DNA from: Chalara sp. BL73
Lineage: Eukaryota; Ascomycota; Leotiomycetes; Helotiales
DNA length: 64,000 nt
Direction: 5' to 3'
Assembly: GCA_918026815.1 (NCBI GenBank)
Contig: CAKJVC010000012.1
Location: 186,001 to 250,000, forward strand
This document shows positions 45,000 to 58,116 of this stretch, one piece after another. Position 1 is the first letter of the stretch, and the number at the start of each line of letters is the position of its first letter. The notes under the pieces are model-generated. The model saw only the letters and a list, made by a program, of their open reading frames with translations, was not told the origin of the DNA and ran no database searches. A program made the position numbers and the translations under genes.

Positions 45000-46548
45000 C
45001 GATGTGCAAATATCAACGCCGGGTAAAGTGGCGATGGGATGGTCAAGCACACATAATTGACAGCGAAGATTGCCCATCTCTTTTATGCCCAACAACAAAT
45101 CTTACCATCTGTAACGGACACTAGAAGCACCCGAATTCCGTGCAGCATCATTCTCGAAGTTGTGAAAGGGTGTTATATCGGAAGTATCAGTGCAACCATG
45201 ACGGCAACCCGCATTTTGTATGACTTGAAACGAGCATATTCTGATGGGACAAGGTCAAGCAATGTAGCCCTCTTGCATGTTGAATTTGTCGTCCAATGGA
45301 GAGATGGTATGTCATGCCAACCAACAGCAAGGAAAGATGCACTTCCTACTGCAAATGTCCGTTTCAAGGTACAGACACCGCATCACATGCATTCCATCGC
45401 TGCTGATCTGGCCGGGAGAGCTCCCGACCTGAAGAATAATCGTAATCATACCACACCATCTCGTTGTCTCAGCTCTTGTCCAAGAGCGCCAGCTCTTCAA
45501 GAGTCGAAGTCCCAAGCACAGCTTTGTCGCTCAGTGTTGGTTTGTCAGAGTCAAGTACAGTATATGGGCGGCTTGTATGAAAACAATTGACACATACACC
45601 AAAATTGAGCGATAGTCCTTGTGACTTCCTCTTCAATGCAAATGTACATCCTAGTGTGTGTGGACAAGATCTTTATCAAGATTACCGGCATTTGTGCGGC
45701 AGTGGACGGGTATCCCCGCATTTCTTTTGGCTGAAGCTCACAACACCTTTATTTTCGGTCTTCGCTCATAACGCCTCCGATGCCTTTCTTCTCCTGGAGA
45801 GACTCAACCAATTCCAATAATTTTCTCGGAGCGGACACCAATCAATACCACCCAGGGCTAATCAGGCTATTTGTAGCTTCTGCGCCGATTGATGCTGGTA
45901 AGTGCGTATCTGGGAGCTCATTTTTGATCGCGCTGCAACTGCAATTCACCCTTGCGTCAATACCCCGGTATATCGGCAGCGAAGTGGATTGGGTTAAGAA
46001 ATGCACAGCACTGATCATACCACACGCTCTCTGTTCAAGCATCCAAGCGAAAATCATTATCCACCCCAACCTATATTCTCACTGAATGAATTCTCATATC
46101 ACAATCTTTGATGCCACCCAGCCTTTTAAGTAAAGTACCTACGGGAGATGAGGGTTCCTGGTAAGCAAGTGCTCCCAAACTTAAGAACGATCCAAAGCTT
46201 GTAGGTAAATCCAGACCTTGCAACTTCAAGCGTAAACATACGTACTGCTTGGTTCAAGAAAGAGATTTCTTTATATTAATAGCTGGCTAAGAAGAACTTG
46301 CTGTCACCACAGAGTTTCTTTCTTTAGTTGGAGGCAACCTTGCATCCATCGACGAAAACATCAAAACAAAGAAAATGCACATCAATTTCCATTGTCTAGC
46401 GAATGCGCAAAATCATACAAGGTCACATACTTGTATAGTACTTTTATTATCTCTAATCCTAATATCAACATTTTGTCCCACGATAGATCAAAGGTTCTGT
46501 CAGATTTGTCTTCACTCACGCAGCCCGTGCCTATCTTGCCCAGTCAAG
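45000..46548. other. Intergenic, nothing definite
   Basis: About 1.5 kb with several medium frames on both strands but no domain or splice support. The left part is the promoter of the P450 on the minus strand. Confidence 0.4.
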
Positions 46549-47571
46549 ATGTGCCAACTGCAAGTGCAGTACTATGACTGCCCTCGCAACCATCTATCTA
46601 AAAGCTACCTCCGCTTATGCTCTGACCGTGCATTGACTCACTATACCGAATGGCTGAAACCACAAAACTGTCCGTATATGGCAGATGATCCCAAGTTCGA
46701 ACCTCTAGACGAAGATCCATGCGTAGAGTGTGACCGTGATAGAGGTTAGCCCCCTTCTTATCCCTCTTCATGACTTGAAACGACAAAACTCACTACGATT
46801 CCAGCTGCTCGCAGCGAAAACAAACTACTCAAGAGCGATCCCGCGCGAAAATGGCTTCCAGCTGCTCGCTCGGCCATCTTAAATGACTACGTCATCGTTG
46901 ACCTCCGCAATGAGTTGAATATCATAAGCAAGGAAGACATGGCATGTTATTTTGTTGGCGGCGCTACTCCGGACATGGACCCTGCTCGCCTCGATGAACC
47001 AGAACCTGGAAACACGATTTCCGCAGCCAGAGTCGCGCGCTCAATCCAGTACTACATGAGTCTCGACCACACGGTTGTTGCGTTGGAGGAGAGCCCCTAT
47101 GCCGTACTTGGGATCTGGCGGCAGGACTTTTTGTGTACACATTCTGACCCGAAGCTATTGCGGTCGGTGGAGGATGACGAACCGACGCCAGACGTTTTGT
47201 TTGCCGACCTTTTTCATGTGTATCCGATTGACCAGGGGGGGCGGGCGGCTGCTCAGGCGGTGGCTCGAGGTTCGCAGGCGGTGATTGTGTTCCCAGAAAG
47301 CGATGAAGAGGCTAGGATCATTGTTATGAAAGACGAGCAGGATGAGATGGAGGAGAGATTTGGTGAGGTTCTTTCTAATGTGATATCAGGGACGAGAGAT
47401 GACAACGACGGCGATGGCGAGGAAGAAGAAGAAGAAGAAGAAGGAGAAGGAGGAGGAGGAGACAACGGTAATGGTGACGAAGAGCCAGAGTCACCTAAGA
47501 AGAAAGCGTTACATGAAGGTGTTTTCCATCCTGATCATAACAATGATAGCTCTACAAAGATGAGCCATTAA
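46549..47571 (+). CDS. Cys-motif protein with acidic C-terminus, unknown
   Basis: Two exons (46549-46744, 46805-47571; 60-bp intron) give 320 residues. The N-terminus MCQLQVQYYDCPRNHLS..RLCSDRA..PQNCPYMADDP..EDPCVECDRDR has six or more spaced cysteines suggesting a zinc-binding module. The middle (SIQYYMSLDHTVVALEESPYAVLGIWRQDFL) is globular-looking. The tail contains a Glu/Gly/Asp run encoded by a GAA/GAG microsatellite (about 47418-47462), followed by a basic patch SPKKKALHEG. Similar Cys-start proteins are common in Pezizomycotina without known function. The ATG at 46549 is chosen because the cysteine module begins there. Confidence 0.75.
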
Positions 47572-48339
47572 GATTAGAAGAGGGGCTGGAGAGCAATTTC
47601 TCATGCTGTTAGTGTCGAATGGAGGCGTGGTGGATCGGGAGGCTTGGTTTGTCTTGAGAATGCAATAATATTATTTTCTAGTTGGGCTCAAGACGGCCGA
47701 GCCGTTGCGTGTTGTGTCTTCGAATGCCACTAAACAGCCTGTTTCAGAACTGTGTCGGACTATCTTTGTGCAAGAAATATTAAAGCCACAATTCTTCTCC
47801 TCTTCTCCGCAAGCATTGGTTGAGGCTCATGTTTGAGCTCAGATCCCTCATATTCAGTATATCAGTTGACGCTGATTAGACCTGACATCCATATCTCTTC
47901 GCAGAATTCTCCATCTGGCATCTTCTAACCCTTAACGGGGGTTGATAGGCATGGTGGTCAATGGGAGCGCATGATGGGATCGTTGCACTCCGATACTTGC
48001 ACGTAAAGCACGAGAAAAATAGTAGACTAAGCACGACACGGGGTCTTAGGCTGCTAGAGACGGGGCAAGGGGTTGATGTGCTCTAGGCATGGTAACTATA
48101 TTCTGATGTATATATAAAAGGCAATCCCTACTCCCATATGTACAAGCCAACCTAACCCCACTCCTATATACAGAACGTGAACCCTAGCGCTAATTCATTC
48201 AAATACGTTAAGTCATTCTCCCAAGCGCCGCGCCACGGGCCATATTCAGGGCTCTATCTCATATGCTGGGAGCTTTTCTCTAGATCGGTTTCGATCTCAC
48301 CCCAGGAAAACGACTTATTTCAATTATGAAGTGTCCCAT
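47572..48339. other. Convergent intergenic region
   Basis: 768 bp between convergent genes; no gene seen. TATATATAAAAG near 48110 has no gene placed after it. Confidence 0.4.
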
Positions 48340-49366
48340 CTACTCCCCTCCGCCATCCCCACCATCATTATCTACATCATCGCGGAAGTCCCCTTTGCCA
48401 GACTCTCGATGACTCCTTCTATACCGTCTATTCTCTGGATCGCTCGAGCTCCGCAGTCTATTATACCTGTCTTGTCGTCGCCTGTCTGAATCAACATAGT
48501 CATCTCTCCATCTGGATGAAGCACCATAGCCCTCTACTGTATCATCTGCGCCGATATACTCATACCCTAGTGGACTCTCCCTATAGGATTGGCTGGGTAC
48601 CGGTACAGGTGAACACGAAGACGCTCTTTGTCTCCGCGACCCAGGTATAGGCACCGGGCTCGAGTTCGCCGATGAGCCTCTTAGTCTCTGCTGCCGTTGC
48701 CTCCTCCTCGTCTCCGCATCCGGCACCCCGCGTCCCGCATTCATAACCTCGTCTGTAAAGTCATAGCTCCGATTCCCCATGGTATACAAACTGTCTCTCC
48801 TCCTTGGAGGATATGGATCCCGCCTATAAGGGTTATCCTCCAGCATCTGTTGCAGATTCTCGTTTGTCGTCTCTTCCTTCTCTCTGGTACGTTTCTCTTT
48901 GATGCGGGTCTCAAGTTTCTTGCCCGGATCGTCATCCGGAATATATTCTATGCCTTTCATCTTGGCTTCGTGGACGCGCTTTGCTTCTTCTGCCGCTTTC
49001 CATTTCGGATCCCCACGTGGACCCCTCTTGGTCGGCGCGCCGGTTGGATGTTTGGAAAGCCACAGAATAGGAGGGAGAATTGCTGATGTATTCATGACCC
49101 TACCTCCATCAGTATTGCATCTTTAGAACCACCTTATGATAGCGGAAGACTCACAAACTCGCTCTGGTAACAGACTTTCCACCTGTAAAACTATACTCGA
49201 ACCGATCCCGCGATCCGGTCGTGGCATTCATGTTTCCAAATCTTGCGCCTCTCCAATCGCTGCCTTTGACAACAAGATTCGTGGTTGGGTTTGCAGAGAT
49301 GATCAGTTGTGGCTTCATGGTACCTGCGTCATGGTACCAGGCTAATGTGCAGAAGAGTTTCGACAT
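48340..49366 (-). CDS. Hypothetical protein, charged Arg/Ser-rich tail
   Basis: Two exons: 49366-49155 and 49099-48340 (55-bp intron), 323 residues. The N-terminal part (MSKLFCTLAWYHDAGTMKPQLIISANPTTNLVVKG.. DWRGARFGNMNATTG) is followed by a short hydrophobic stretch SAILPPILWLSKHP. Then a strongly charged helix region follows (PKWKAAEEAKRVHEAKMKGIEY, KKLETRIKEKRTREKEE) and an Arg/Ser/Tyr-rich disordered tail ending in Asp/Gly repeats. I do not recognise a domain. The charged region could form a coiled coil. Confidence 0.7.
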
Positions 49367-50824
49367 CTTGATCTATGTGTTGTCAATCTATCCTTCATCT
49401 ACAAGAACTTAAAGAAGAGGAACCAAATGCAATTGTAAACAACGCCAAAAGGAATGTGATCTATGCTCCAACAAAAGGATGAAATAAAGTTCACGGAGAC
49501 AACATTTAGGTACGGGGCGACATCCCACGCCCACGGCAGCTTTCAGATAAATAACACACCATTCATCCGACACCGCTTTTTACGTAGGGGATAATATTGA
49601 ACATCTTTAACTCAGTGTGCGTGACGAGCTTCCTGACTTTGTCGATCTTACAATCAGGAGCATGTTGGACGCGCTCCTCAGCCTCCATTTGCTTATTTTA
49701 GCCACCCCAAAGGATCGGGATGAAAAAACAAGCTTTTTCGCTTAAACAAACCAGTGATGCGGGTGGTGGATATTAAATTCCGAGCCGCTCTGCCCCTCTA
49801 TTTTGGTGGGTCATTCAGCCACAGGATGATCTTGAGATCCACCAGATCCCATGTGGCGTTGCGCTGTTGTGTATTTGGATTGTGGAAATGACGTACCGAG
49901 AAACAGAGCCGCACATTCGTTATCACAACATTAAGCAGCATTTGATCGAAGCTCAAGGCGCTGACGCAGACTTATAAAGTTAAAGCATGGCTAAATTCGT
50001 TGATTTGGACGAGCGAGGTGGAGATGTATTTGGTTGAAGTGCCTTACTTTGCCTAATAACTTATCAGGTGCATCCCATATGGATTGAGGATTTGTTTAAT
50101 GGATCTTCCCTGACAAGGAGCCATATCGAGATACCAAACTTCTATTGCTTGGCAACAGCGCCGAAAAAGTGTGAGCGAATGAAGCGCTAGGCTGACGGTT
50201 TGACAACAAGATCCTGCTAGAGTCATAAGTTGGTGAAAGCCCATCAGACAGCAAACAGCTTTAGAAGGCACAGTAATCACGATAATAAACCCTATGCATC
50301 ACAACAAGTCAAGAACTGATTGAACCACCTTAAAGGGGAAAAGGATGCGAGTGTGATTAGATTGTTGATTGTGTGTTCCATGCAGCATTTTGCTATCCAT
50401 TTGAATTGTAAGAATTCAAAGGATGCAAAATACTCGTAGAATGAATGGCTACTCAAAGGATAGGTACGGCTATCGTGTGTACCCATCTGTAACTTTTACA
50501 AAATGGACCAGCTCGGAAGCTGCGAAGCTGGATGCGTGAGTATGAGTAATCATGGCGCCATAACGAAGCGAGACGGTGTTGTAAAACTAGAGCATTGCCT
50601 TGCCAAGCTCGTCAGCTTAGAATCTATAACCATAATCAACGTTAATTTGGGGCTGGTATATTCCTGTATTGTAAGGACATCGGGATGGTGACAGGACAAG
50701 AGTCATGGCCAATATGCTTGATAGCTTAGCGGATTTCGTTCTGCCCAATGTCATAATAAAGGCTGATTCCCGAAGGATAATCCAACATCAGCCGAGTTGT
50801 ACATAGAGATTACCGTCCAGTCGG
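49367..50824. other. Intergenic
   Basis: About 1.46 kb, no supported gene. The left part is the promoter of the hypothetical protein on the minus strand. Confidence 0.4.
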
Positions 50825-52046
50825 TCAATCGATATCCATGGCATCATCTTCTTCGTATGGCAGGTTTTGAATGTTTTCGGTCGTAATCTCCTCAAGCGAT
50901 ACAGAATTGGGCGTCCAGTCCATGTCGCCAACCGGCTTCTCGCTGATGAGTCTAAGCGCTTCCTTTAGATACAGGTTAGCGAAAATAACAAACGACGTAA
51001 GCAAGCAAGATATTCTGATACGTATTGGGATAGAGGTTTTATGAACAACACACACCTCCAGCTTGGATCGTTTCATATCTGCATCTTGGCCTGCATCCTT
51101 ATCCCACCGTAGCAATTCATCTGAAAGCCACTGAAATTTGTTCTGCCGACTTACATCACCGTACACTGTAGAAGTTTAAGTTCAGCGCCATTCCCTCAGA
51201 ATTCATGCAAACGATGGCATGTGTAGCTTACTATACATTAAATTCTGGCTGTGCTTTGCCATGTTTCGAAGTTCGGTATTGCTGCAAAGATGTCTATGAC
51301 TCCCTGCATTGCGAGTCTTGACGGCATCATTCAGGCCTCGTAGAAAAGTGTAACCGGGTACCGATACAATATAAGCTGGCGGGACTCTGCCAGGAAGAAT
51401 ATCCCTCCATTTTGCCAATTCAACCATCTCGGAACAAGTATACCCATATTCGAGGATAACTTCTGGTACCACCCGCTTGGCAAAACCCCAGGAACCTTCC
51501 TCGAGGATTCTCCGCATCATCTCAAGTATAAAGTGTTGAACTTCGTATGGCAGGCCGAGATCTCGAACGGGTCGGTTTTCACAGTCTGCATAGGAAATTG
51601 GCACGGTCTGGTCATGATATTAGCATTGAGAGTAGAATATGAGTTCCGATTGCCCCTTCTCTCCCCCCTCCCCCCAAAAAACTATTAGCGTGTACAAACG
51701 CGCAATTGAGACTTGCACATACATAAGTCCAGATATCCTTTGCCTTGTATTGTCCGTGGTAGTTCCTTGGCGCAAAACGGCTAGTTTCGAGACCCTTCCC
51801 GCCTCCCACGAGCCTGCTGGTAGGCAATGCAGGTCCTAAACCTGCTGATGGTAATATATCATTATCCTTTTGAATTATACTTGCACTGGCCGTGGGTCGT
51901 TCAGCGCGGCATCGGAAGCATTGTCCACGGTATGCGAAGTTCAAAAAGCCGCATGACGAACACAGCCAATCACCTGCCTGCGAGCCCCAGTTTGAACCTC
52001 GATTGTTTGAGGGCTTGGCCCATTTACTCGAATCTAGTCCTGACAT
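50825..52046 (-). CDS. RanBP2-type zinc-finger protein
   Basis: Four exons: 52046-51723, 51607-51232, 51165-51056 and 50962-50825, introns of 115, 66 and 93 bp. Near residue 25 the segment GDWLCSSCGFLNFAYRGQCFRCRAERP is a RanBP2-type finger (W-x-C-x2-C ... N ... C-x2-C), a module that binds ubiquitin or single-stranded RNA. Further on, YEVQHFILEMMRRILEEGSWGFAKRVVPEVILEYGYTCSEMVELAKW looks helical. The C-terminus is acidic (LPYEEDDAMDID). All joins are in frame. It could act in RNA metabolism; this is inference from the finger type only. Confidence 0.82.
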
Positions 52047-52466
52047 CTTGTTGACCTGCTGGGCATTAATTCAGCTTATCAGGCAAGTCCTGTGGCCCAA
52101 CAGGCGTTCAAATGACGATGCGAGCGTGCTTTCCTTCCCAAAATTCACCTTGAAGACATATTGTTCAGCAAATACCAGTTGATAAGCCATAGAGTCATAT
52201 TAAATTCAGTGAGACAATGGCAATTGTAATATCTGTGAAAGGTCACATAGATCGCGAGAGTTCACGAGAGTCGCGTCAAATGCCAAGAGCAGCGGCCGCT
52301 TCAAGTCGCCCCACTTTCGTAGTCCTCCACCTATCCGCTCCTCAGCAAGTGCATTCTCGCTCAATGAACGCAAGAGTCAATAAATATCATATCTTTTGCC
52401 AAACTTCATGTATCTACCTAGCGCTCTATGTCCTCTAACTTATAGTCTGCTTAATTGCTCATCACT
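52047..52466. promoter_or_regulatory. Divergent intergenic region, zinc finger / HET gene
   Basis: 420 bp between divergent starts; both promoters lie here. No clear site recognised. Confidence 0.4.
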
Positions 52467-55296
52467 ATGAGACATCTTTGTGATGCTTGTGTCGGGTTGA
52501 AACTTTATGCCAACTCCAAACCAGTTGCCTCCAGACTAGTCATCGATATCTACGAAGACGTTGACTATCTCGTTAAATCGGGATCAGGAATTTCTACAGG
52601 AAAGCCATGCCATCTATGCGCTCTATTACTTCGCAGCTTGAAAAGTCATCAGTCAATTGGCACAGAGGATGAGGAATCAAGTCTGCCAAGTGGCCCCTTG
52701 TCTGTTTGTCTTTCAGATAAAGGGGGCAGTCTCTCCCTTCTTCTGACATATAATCATGGAGTCGGTCTTCCTATAAAACTTGACTTGGGCACGGGTTAGT
52801 GGGTTTCTGTATATGGGTGGTTCAAAATATCAATATACTGAGCTGATTTTATGTTTAGATGAGTCTTGTAGAGGTTCTGAAGTCAGCAGTAGTGCCTCCT
52901 CAGATCAAGTCTTTTCTCAGATTCAGTCATGGAGGTTAGTTTTATGTTTTATTTTGGAAGCTGTATGCAGTATATATTGTACACGTCCCGGTGGAAAGCT
53001 TTTTTTCATCAATCTTAGGCTTGGCGGCTAGAACTGCTTCTGGTCAATTTTCCTTGTCATGCGACGCTTACTAATAAAACTCAAGCAATGATTGCCTAGG
53101 TAAACACTCACGTTGCTCTATTGCCAGATCTTCGGTGTCTTGGTTGCCTAGCCGTGTTGTTGACCTTGGATCCTTTTCCGGACCAATATCTCCGAAGCTA
53201 CTCGAAACGAGAGGCGCCGTGGGGCGATACGGTATGCCTTTGTTCTATTTAGTGCCTTTCCGTTAGGGATTTAGTGTCTTTACTACCAGTGGGAGAAGAG
53301 GCGGTCGTGATTAATCACGGGTTGCTCTAGAGTGCTGATTCACAGCTAGTTACGCTCACTCATCGGTGGACAGAGCTCACTGGGCCCTCCTCAACTACTC
53401 TCGAAAATTATGAATCTAGAAAAGGAGCTATTGATGTCTCATCTCTATCTTTGACGTTCCAGGATGCCTTGGAGGCTGCCCATCGACTTGGGGTCCGATA
53501 CTTATGGATTGATGCTCTGTGTATTATTCAAGACTCGACAGAGGACTGGGCTCGAGAGGCCAGTAATATGCGATCGATATACGAATTTGCTTGGCTCAAT
53601 ATAGCTGTCGCTGGATCGGAGAAAAGCGATGGGCGAATCTTCATGAAACGAACCTCGCGACTGAGCAGAGCCTGTAAACTGCCCGACTCCTTACTCTCAG
53701 AATATATATCTGATTTTGAGGGACCAATACATGCTTATATAAGTTCTCGGTCATACGCCAAAGCTGTATTTAATGGCTTTCTGACTCGGCGAGGATGGGT
53801 ATTGCAAGAGAGGATTTTGTCTCCTCGCACCGTCTACTTCGGACAGGAGGAAATATTCTGGGAATGCAGCACTACTACGGCTTCAGAGACCATCCCTTGG
53901 GGATGGGAGGAAGATACCATCCCACTTGTCAAGTTCAACTCCCATGATCTAGCGCTGAATGCTAGCAGCCTTCTTGAAGCGGAGCCTGTCCATCCTGACA
54001 ACCCGCACGAATCTCCACGTAAGATCAGAAAAACACAACAGGACTTGATCCATCAAGAATCCTCGTCACCTCTTTACAATTATTGGTTTCGACTTGTTGA
54101 AGCATACACACGAAAAGATCTGACCCAAGTAAATGATAGGCTACCCGCTATCTTTGGGCTCGCACAAGCGCTGCATAAATCTGGCATGCCCTATCAGATA
54201 TTTTCTGATTGCTATCAAGACGGAATTTGGCTTTCGGAACCAACAAGTCTGCTATGGTATTTGGATTCTGGCGTTAGAGGCAGGGGAACACCGGGGGAGA
54301 ATACATCATCATATTCATGGGGTGGGTGGCGAGATTCTGCCTCATTTATCGCGCTGGAAGCTCAGTTCTACAACGAAAATCAACCTCTAGATAAAGAACT
54401 GGTCAATAGGTTCGTCTTTCTCTTTCCTAACTCCTTCTTGATCCTATATATTGTCTCGCATAAGTTGAGATAGATCTTCATTCCTCAATATCCTTTGTCG
54501 CCATGACCTTGTGTTAATAATCGATCAGCCTTGGAGGGCATCCTGGAGCCCAAACGGCGACGATCAGTCTCATAACCACAGACATTTTGTCATCCTGGCC
54601 ACAGATCCCAACGAATAAAAATGTTCTTCAGGTCACTGGTCATGTTGATCTAGCAACTTTGAGAATCACAACCGAAAAACCGGTCCGAATAACTGGTCAA
54701 CCCGTGATGAACTGAGATATCAACCATGCGATGCCGAAGCCTCAATTAATATTCTTGATTCGGAAGGCTTCATCGGACGGGATGCAAGGTCCCTTGCTTT
54801 CCTTGACAATTACCTTGAGACGGAGCTCAGAGACTGGTTGAAGTTCTCGAATAATACAATTTGGCTTTTGAAGTTGGCTGTAGGATACCAGGATTATCAG
54901 AAACCAGCCCGTTACATTTCAAAAGCTTTGGGAGAGCCAGGACACATTGGCCATTTATTGGCCTCAGAACATTTTGATTTTGGTCTCATTATCGTGCCCA
55001 GCCATGAAGACTTTCTAGCCATGAAAGAAATACAGGAAAGGCTAGAGGCGTGGAATCTTCCTGCTGCCCCTGCGCAATGGAATGAACCTTGGAAATATGG
55101 AGATAAGGTCGCTCGATCTACCTCACCGCCTTTGGAAGATAGTAAAAAGAAACATATGGTAGCCCAAGAGCGGTTTGAGACTTACAAATTGATGGGTCCA
55201 CATAATACAACTTTCAGGCGGATTGGAATATACAGAGTTCCGGCAAGCAATTACCGCTACTATAAAAAGCATGAGGCGACTGTGCTTTTGGTATAG
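52467..55296 (+). CDS. Heterokaryon-incompatibility (HET) domain protein, apparent frameshift
   Basis: HET-domain proteins act in fungal non-self recognition and cell death. The N-terminus MRHLCDACVGLKLY and KPCHLCALLL is the usual Cys-containing lead. Introns 52795-52858, 52935-53085 and 53232-53349 join SWSNDCLGKHSRC, SWLPSRVVDLG and RYVTLTHRW. The HET core continues YLWIDALCIIQDSTEDWAREASNMRSIYEFAWLNIAVAGS, then RGWVLQERILSPRTVYFGQEEIFWECS. After the intron at ~54411 the frame reads LGGHPGAQTATISLITTDIL.. and runs into a TGA (~54714). The downstream part (RYQPCDAEASINILDSEG..., to 55296) is in another frame; the switch lies at CCGGTCCG near 54680. Either a one-base indel truncates the C-terminus or the assembly is wrong there. 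Confidence 0.8.
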
Positions 55297-55567
55297 TTAG
55301 GAGCTTGTCAATAAAAATGTCTCCACAAAAGTTTCTGAACTGCTAGAGCATTTACCAGCTAATGGATACAATATACACAGTTCATCCTTAAGGATATTTA
55401 GAATGTTGACATTTCCCCAGTCTCGAGAACGAACACGGATGAAAGTTTCTATCCATATGCCAAGATCGCAGTCACGGGTATTTTCCAATCTCCAGACATT
55501 CTTTACTGTTTCCCATACTGTTCTCGAGATCCCAAACGACCGCCGCACACCTTGCCGACGAATTAAC

Positions 55568-56743
55568 TCATTGGTAGACCTTGACTGAATTGATGAGCCA
55601 ATAGGCCTCGTCATATGCGCCCGGATTCCCTGCAACATAGGCCTCACATGACGAGGTCCCGGTGTCCGCGGAGCAGGTTGTCCAGTCCGTCCATGCTTGA
55701 CCACCTGCATTTGCGCCACAGAAGGTGGTATCGAAATACTGTCAAATTTATTAGGAGCACTTTCTAATGCAGACGAGAAGTTAGGAACCTACGATAGTCT
55801 GACGAGGGAAGTTGGTATCAATATCGCAGTTTCCATACACAGTGTCGAAGTTAGCCTGAGGAAGACCCCATTGGGTGGGATCTGGTTGGCCGGATGTGAT
55901 GTCTTCTGGAATAGAGTTTCGCGGAAAGAAGAAAATATTAATTTTTGTGCTTGTCCACTAAATTCCAGTTAGTAAATTCATAACCAGGATTTTTTTTGGG
56001 GCTCTCAATCACCTCTAGAGCATATACTCCCCCGCCATTTTGATTAAAGGGGGTGCCGTAGGAGCCGCTCTGGCCTTGAACGGAGCATCCAATGTCACTA
56101 GAGCAATCTGTATTTCCTTCATTGCTTGTGCCAGTCTGTGCATCCGCAGGTGGGTTAAACACACACGTTCCCGCGGGCGTATCGAGTGTATGCAGCGTAG
56201 CATAATTTGTCTCAATATTATTAAATCCCTCGACGATATCAATCTCACCATAAGGTCCATCATCTTCCCGGATTGTCCAGCTAGTTCGTGTTAGAGGGCA
56301 CAGGCCAACAGCAAGGGGACTACATACAAAGCAGGCCATAAGCCACAGATGCTTCCAGGCATGTGAGCAAAATCACCAATCAGAAGACCATGAAGAAAGG
56401 GTTTCTTGCTCGTGATCCAGATGCTCTTACGACCAGAACCCCCGGTGGAGAGGACAGTCGTGTTATCTACTCCAAGGTAGACTTTGTTGTCGACGATCTT
56501 GGCCAGGCCGGACGACTGTGCATCAGAGGCTGAGATGTAATCTACGAAGCCATTGGTCGGATCTGCTTCCTGGGGCGAATCAGCTTATGACAAGCATGGG
56601 AATTTTGAGGGGGAACCTACATCATGGAAGTTAAAGCTATCATACCAATTGCTTGCATCGTATGAATCCACCAGCGAGTATGCCAAAGAGTGAGGAAGGA
56701 CAAATAGGCTTGAAGCCAAAGAAATGAGCGTGGACAGCATCAT
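55568..56743 (-). CDS. Secreted GH16 endo-beta-1,3(4)-glucanase
   Basis: Glycoside hydrolase family 16. Signal peptide MMLSTLISLASSLFVLPHSLAYS, then SLVDSYDASNWYDSFNFHD. The catalytic motif GEIDIVEG (Glu nucleophile and Glu acid/base of ExDxxE) is followed by FNNIETNYATLHT. Further joins: VYALE to WTSTKINIFFFPRNSIPEDI across an intron whose branch is TTACTAACTGG, and FPRQTI to YFDTTFCGANAGGQAWTDW (intron 55739-55792). It ends AYWLINSVKVYQ with TGA at 55568. Five exons; all frames agree. Acts outside the cell on beta-glucans of the fungal or plant wall. Convergent with the HET gene. Confidence 0.92.
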
Positions 56744-58116
56744 GATCTGCTAAAGAAAGAGTGGACTGAAGAAAATATTCAAAAAACTATCATACACAGA
56801 AACTCTTGTAGACCAAAAGAGTGACCTGGACGACGGTGTTGGAAGACTTGGGCATAATGAATCTTTTATCCAAGAACTCTCTACCTTGAATGTTGAATTG
56901 CGGCACATTCATGGACGGCTCGCGGACAAGGATATTAGATCTGCGAGGCATGATGGCCCTCACCACGACCGTAAGATAAGGTAAGAATCGCTACCGTTCC
57001 TGGCCTGATCGGAATTTTTGGGGGCAATTCTAAAGGAACTCAGGGGGTTCATGAGCCCAGAGCAGTTAAATATGGCACGGTGTGGGTCTCACCATTGGCT
57101 CTCGATAGAAGCATCGTAAAAGAGCTATTAGTCGCCTTTCCATAACCTTACTTTGTACTTGACGCCGCACAGCCTCACAAAAAGGGCACAATAGGGTTTC
57201 TTTCATGGCTTCAAGCATGACAATTACGTCATGTCATCGTGTCGCAATAATTTGAAGCTCCGGAGTAGAAGCTCAAGATCTACGTAAAATCCAGCCAATC
57301 ACCTCGCTGGGAAGCCTGGGAATTGGAAAGGATTTCAAGATGTGTCGGAATTTGCGGGGGTTTCGATGGTCCTTGAAACGAAACAAACTTCCAACTGTGT
57401 GATCAAGCTCCAAGCTTAGACCTATGAGACGTCGGCTCGAATAACGCAATCTCATGAATTACGTTCGGGCAATACTTAATGGGTTGATGACCTGCATGAA
57501 GCAGAAACGCAGGAATTGGAAATCTCTCCCGGCACAGTAAGCCAAGGAAAGCCTGAAGCTATAGCGATTAGTGTCAGGGCAGGCTTTCCATATAGAGCTT
57601 CTCGAGACTACACGAGATGAAGCATCGGTTTCCATTGTAGTCGTCGTGTTGGCTAATTCGATCGCTGATTTTGTTCTGAATGGGTGTTGTGGCTAGAGAG
57701 CAGGTATTCAATCAATTAAGCACTTACGATACTTTTAATGCACCGCACAATCGCTTCAAAAAATGCAGTTCTTAATTTCTTGAAGACTTACGAAACCTCA
57801 ATTCGCAAGGCACAGATGAGGAAACGCCATGCCAGATACTTGACTTTGCTTGAACTCGCTACAGGGCGTGGTATAGTGAGCTACCCATGCGGGGAAAGTT
57901 AAGGGGTTTTGACACGGATTGAGCCCGGAGACCAGAATGGCGGGAAACTGCTTCTCCCTGAAGACCTGAAAGCGGATGCATTTGAAAATGACCATAGCAG
58001 AGGCTTAACAGATACACCGTTTGACTCTCAAAAAATGTCTGGTATGGCTATGGCGAAGAAAGAAATGGTCATATGTCAGGCAGTGACACATGTCCTGGTA
58101 TCATATTTGCAACTTT
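56744..58116. other. Intergenic
   Basis: About 1.37 kb between the glucanase start and the 3' end of the next P450. No supported gene. Confidence 0.4.
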
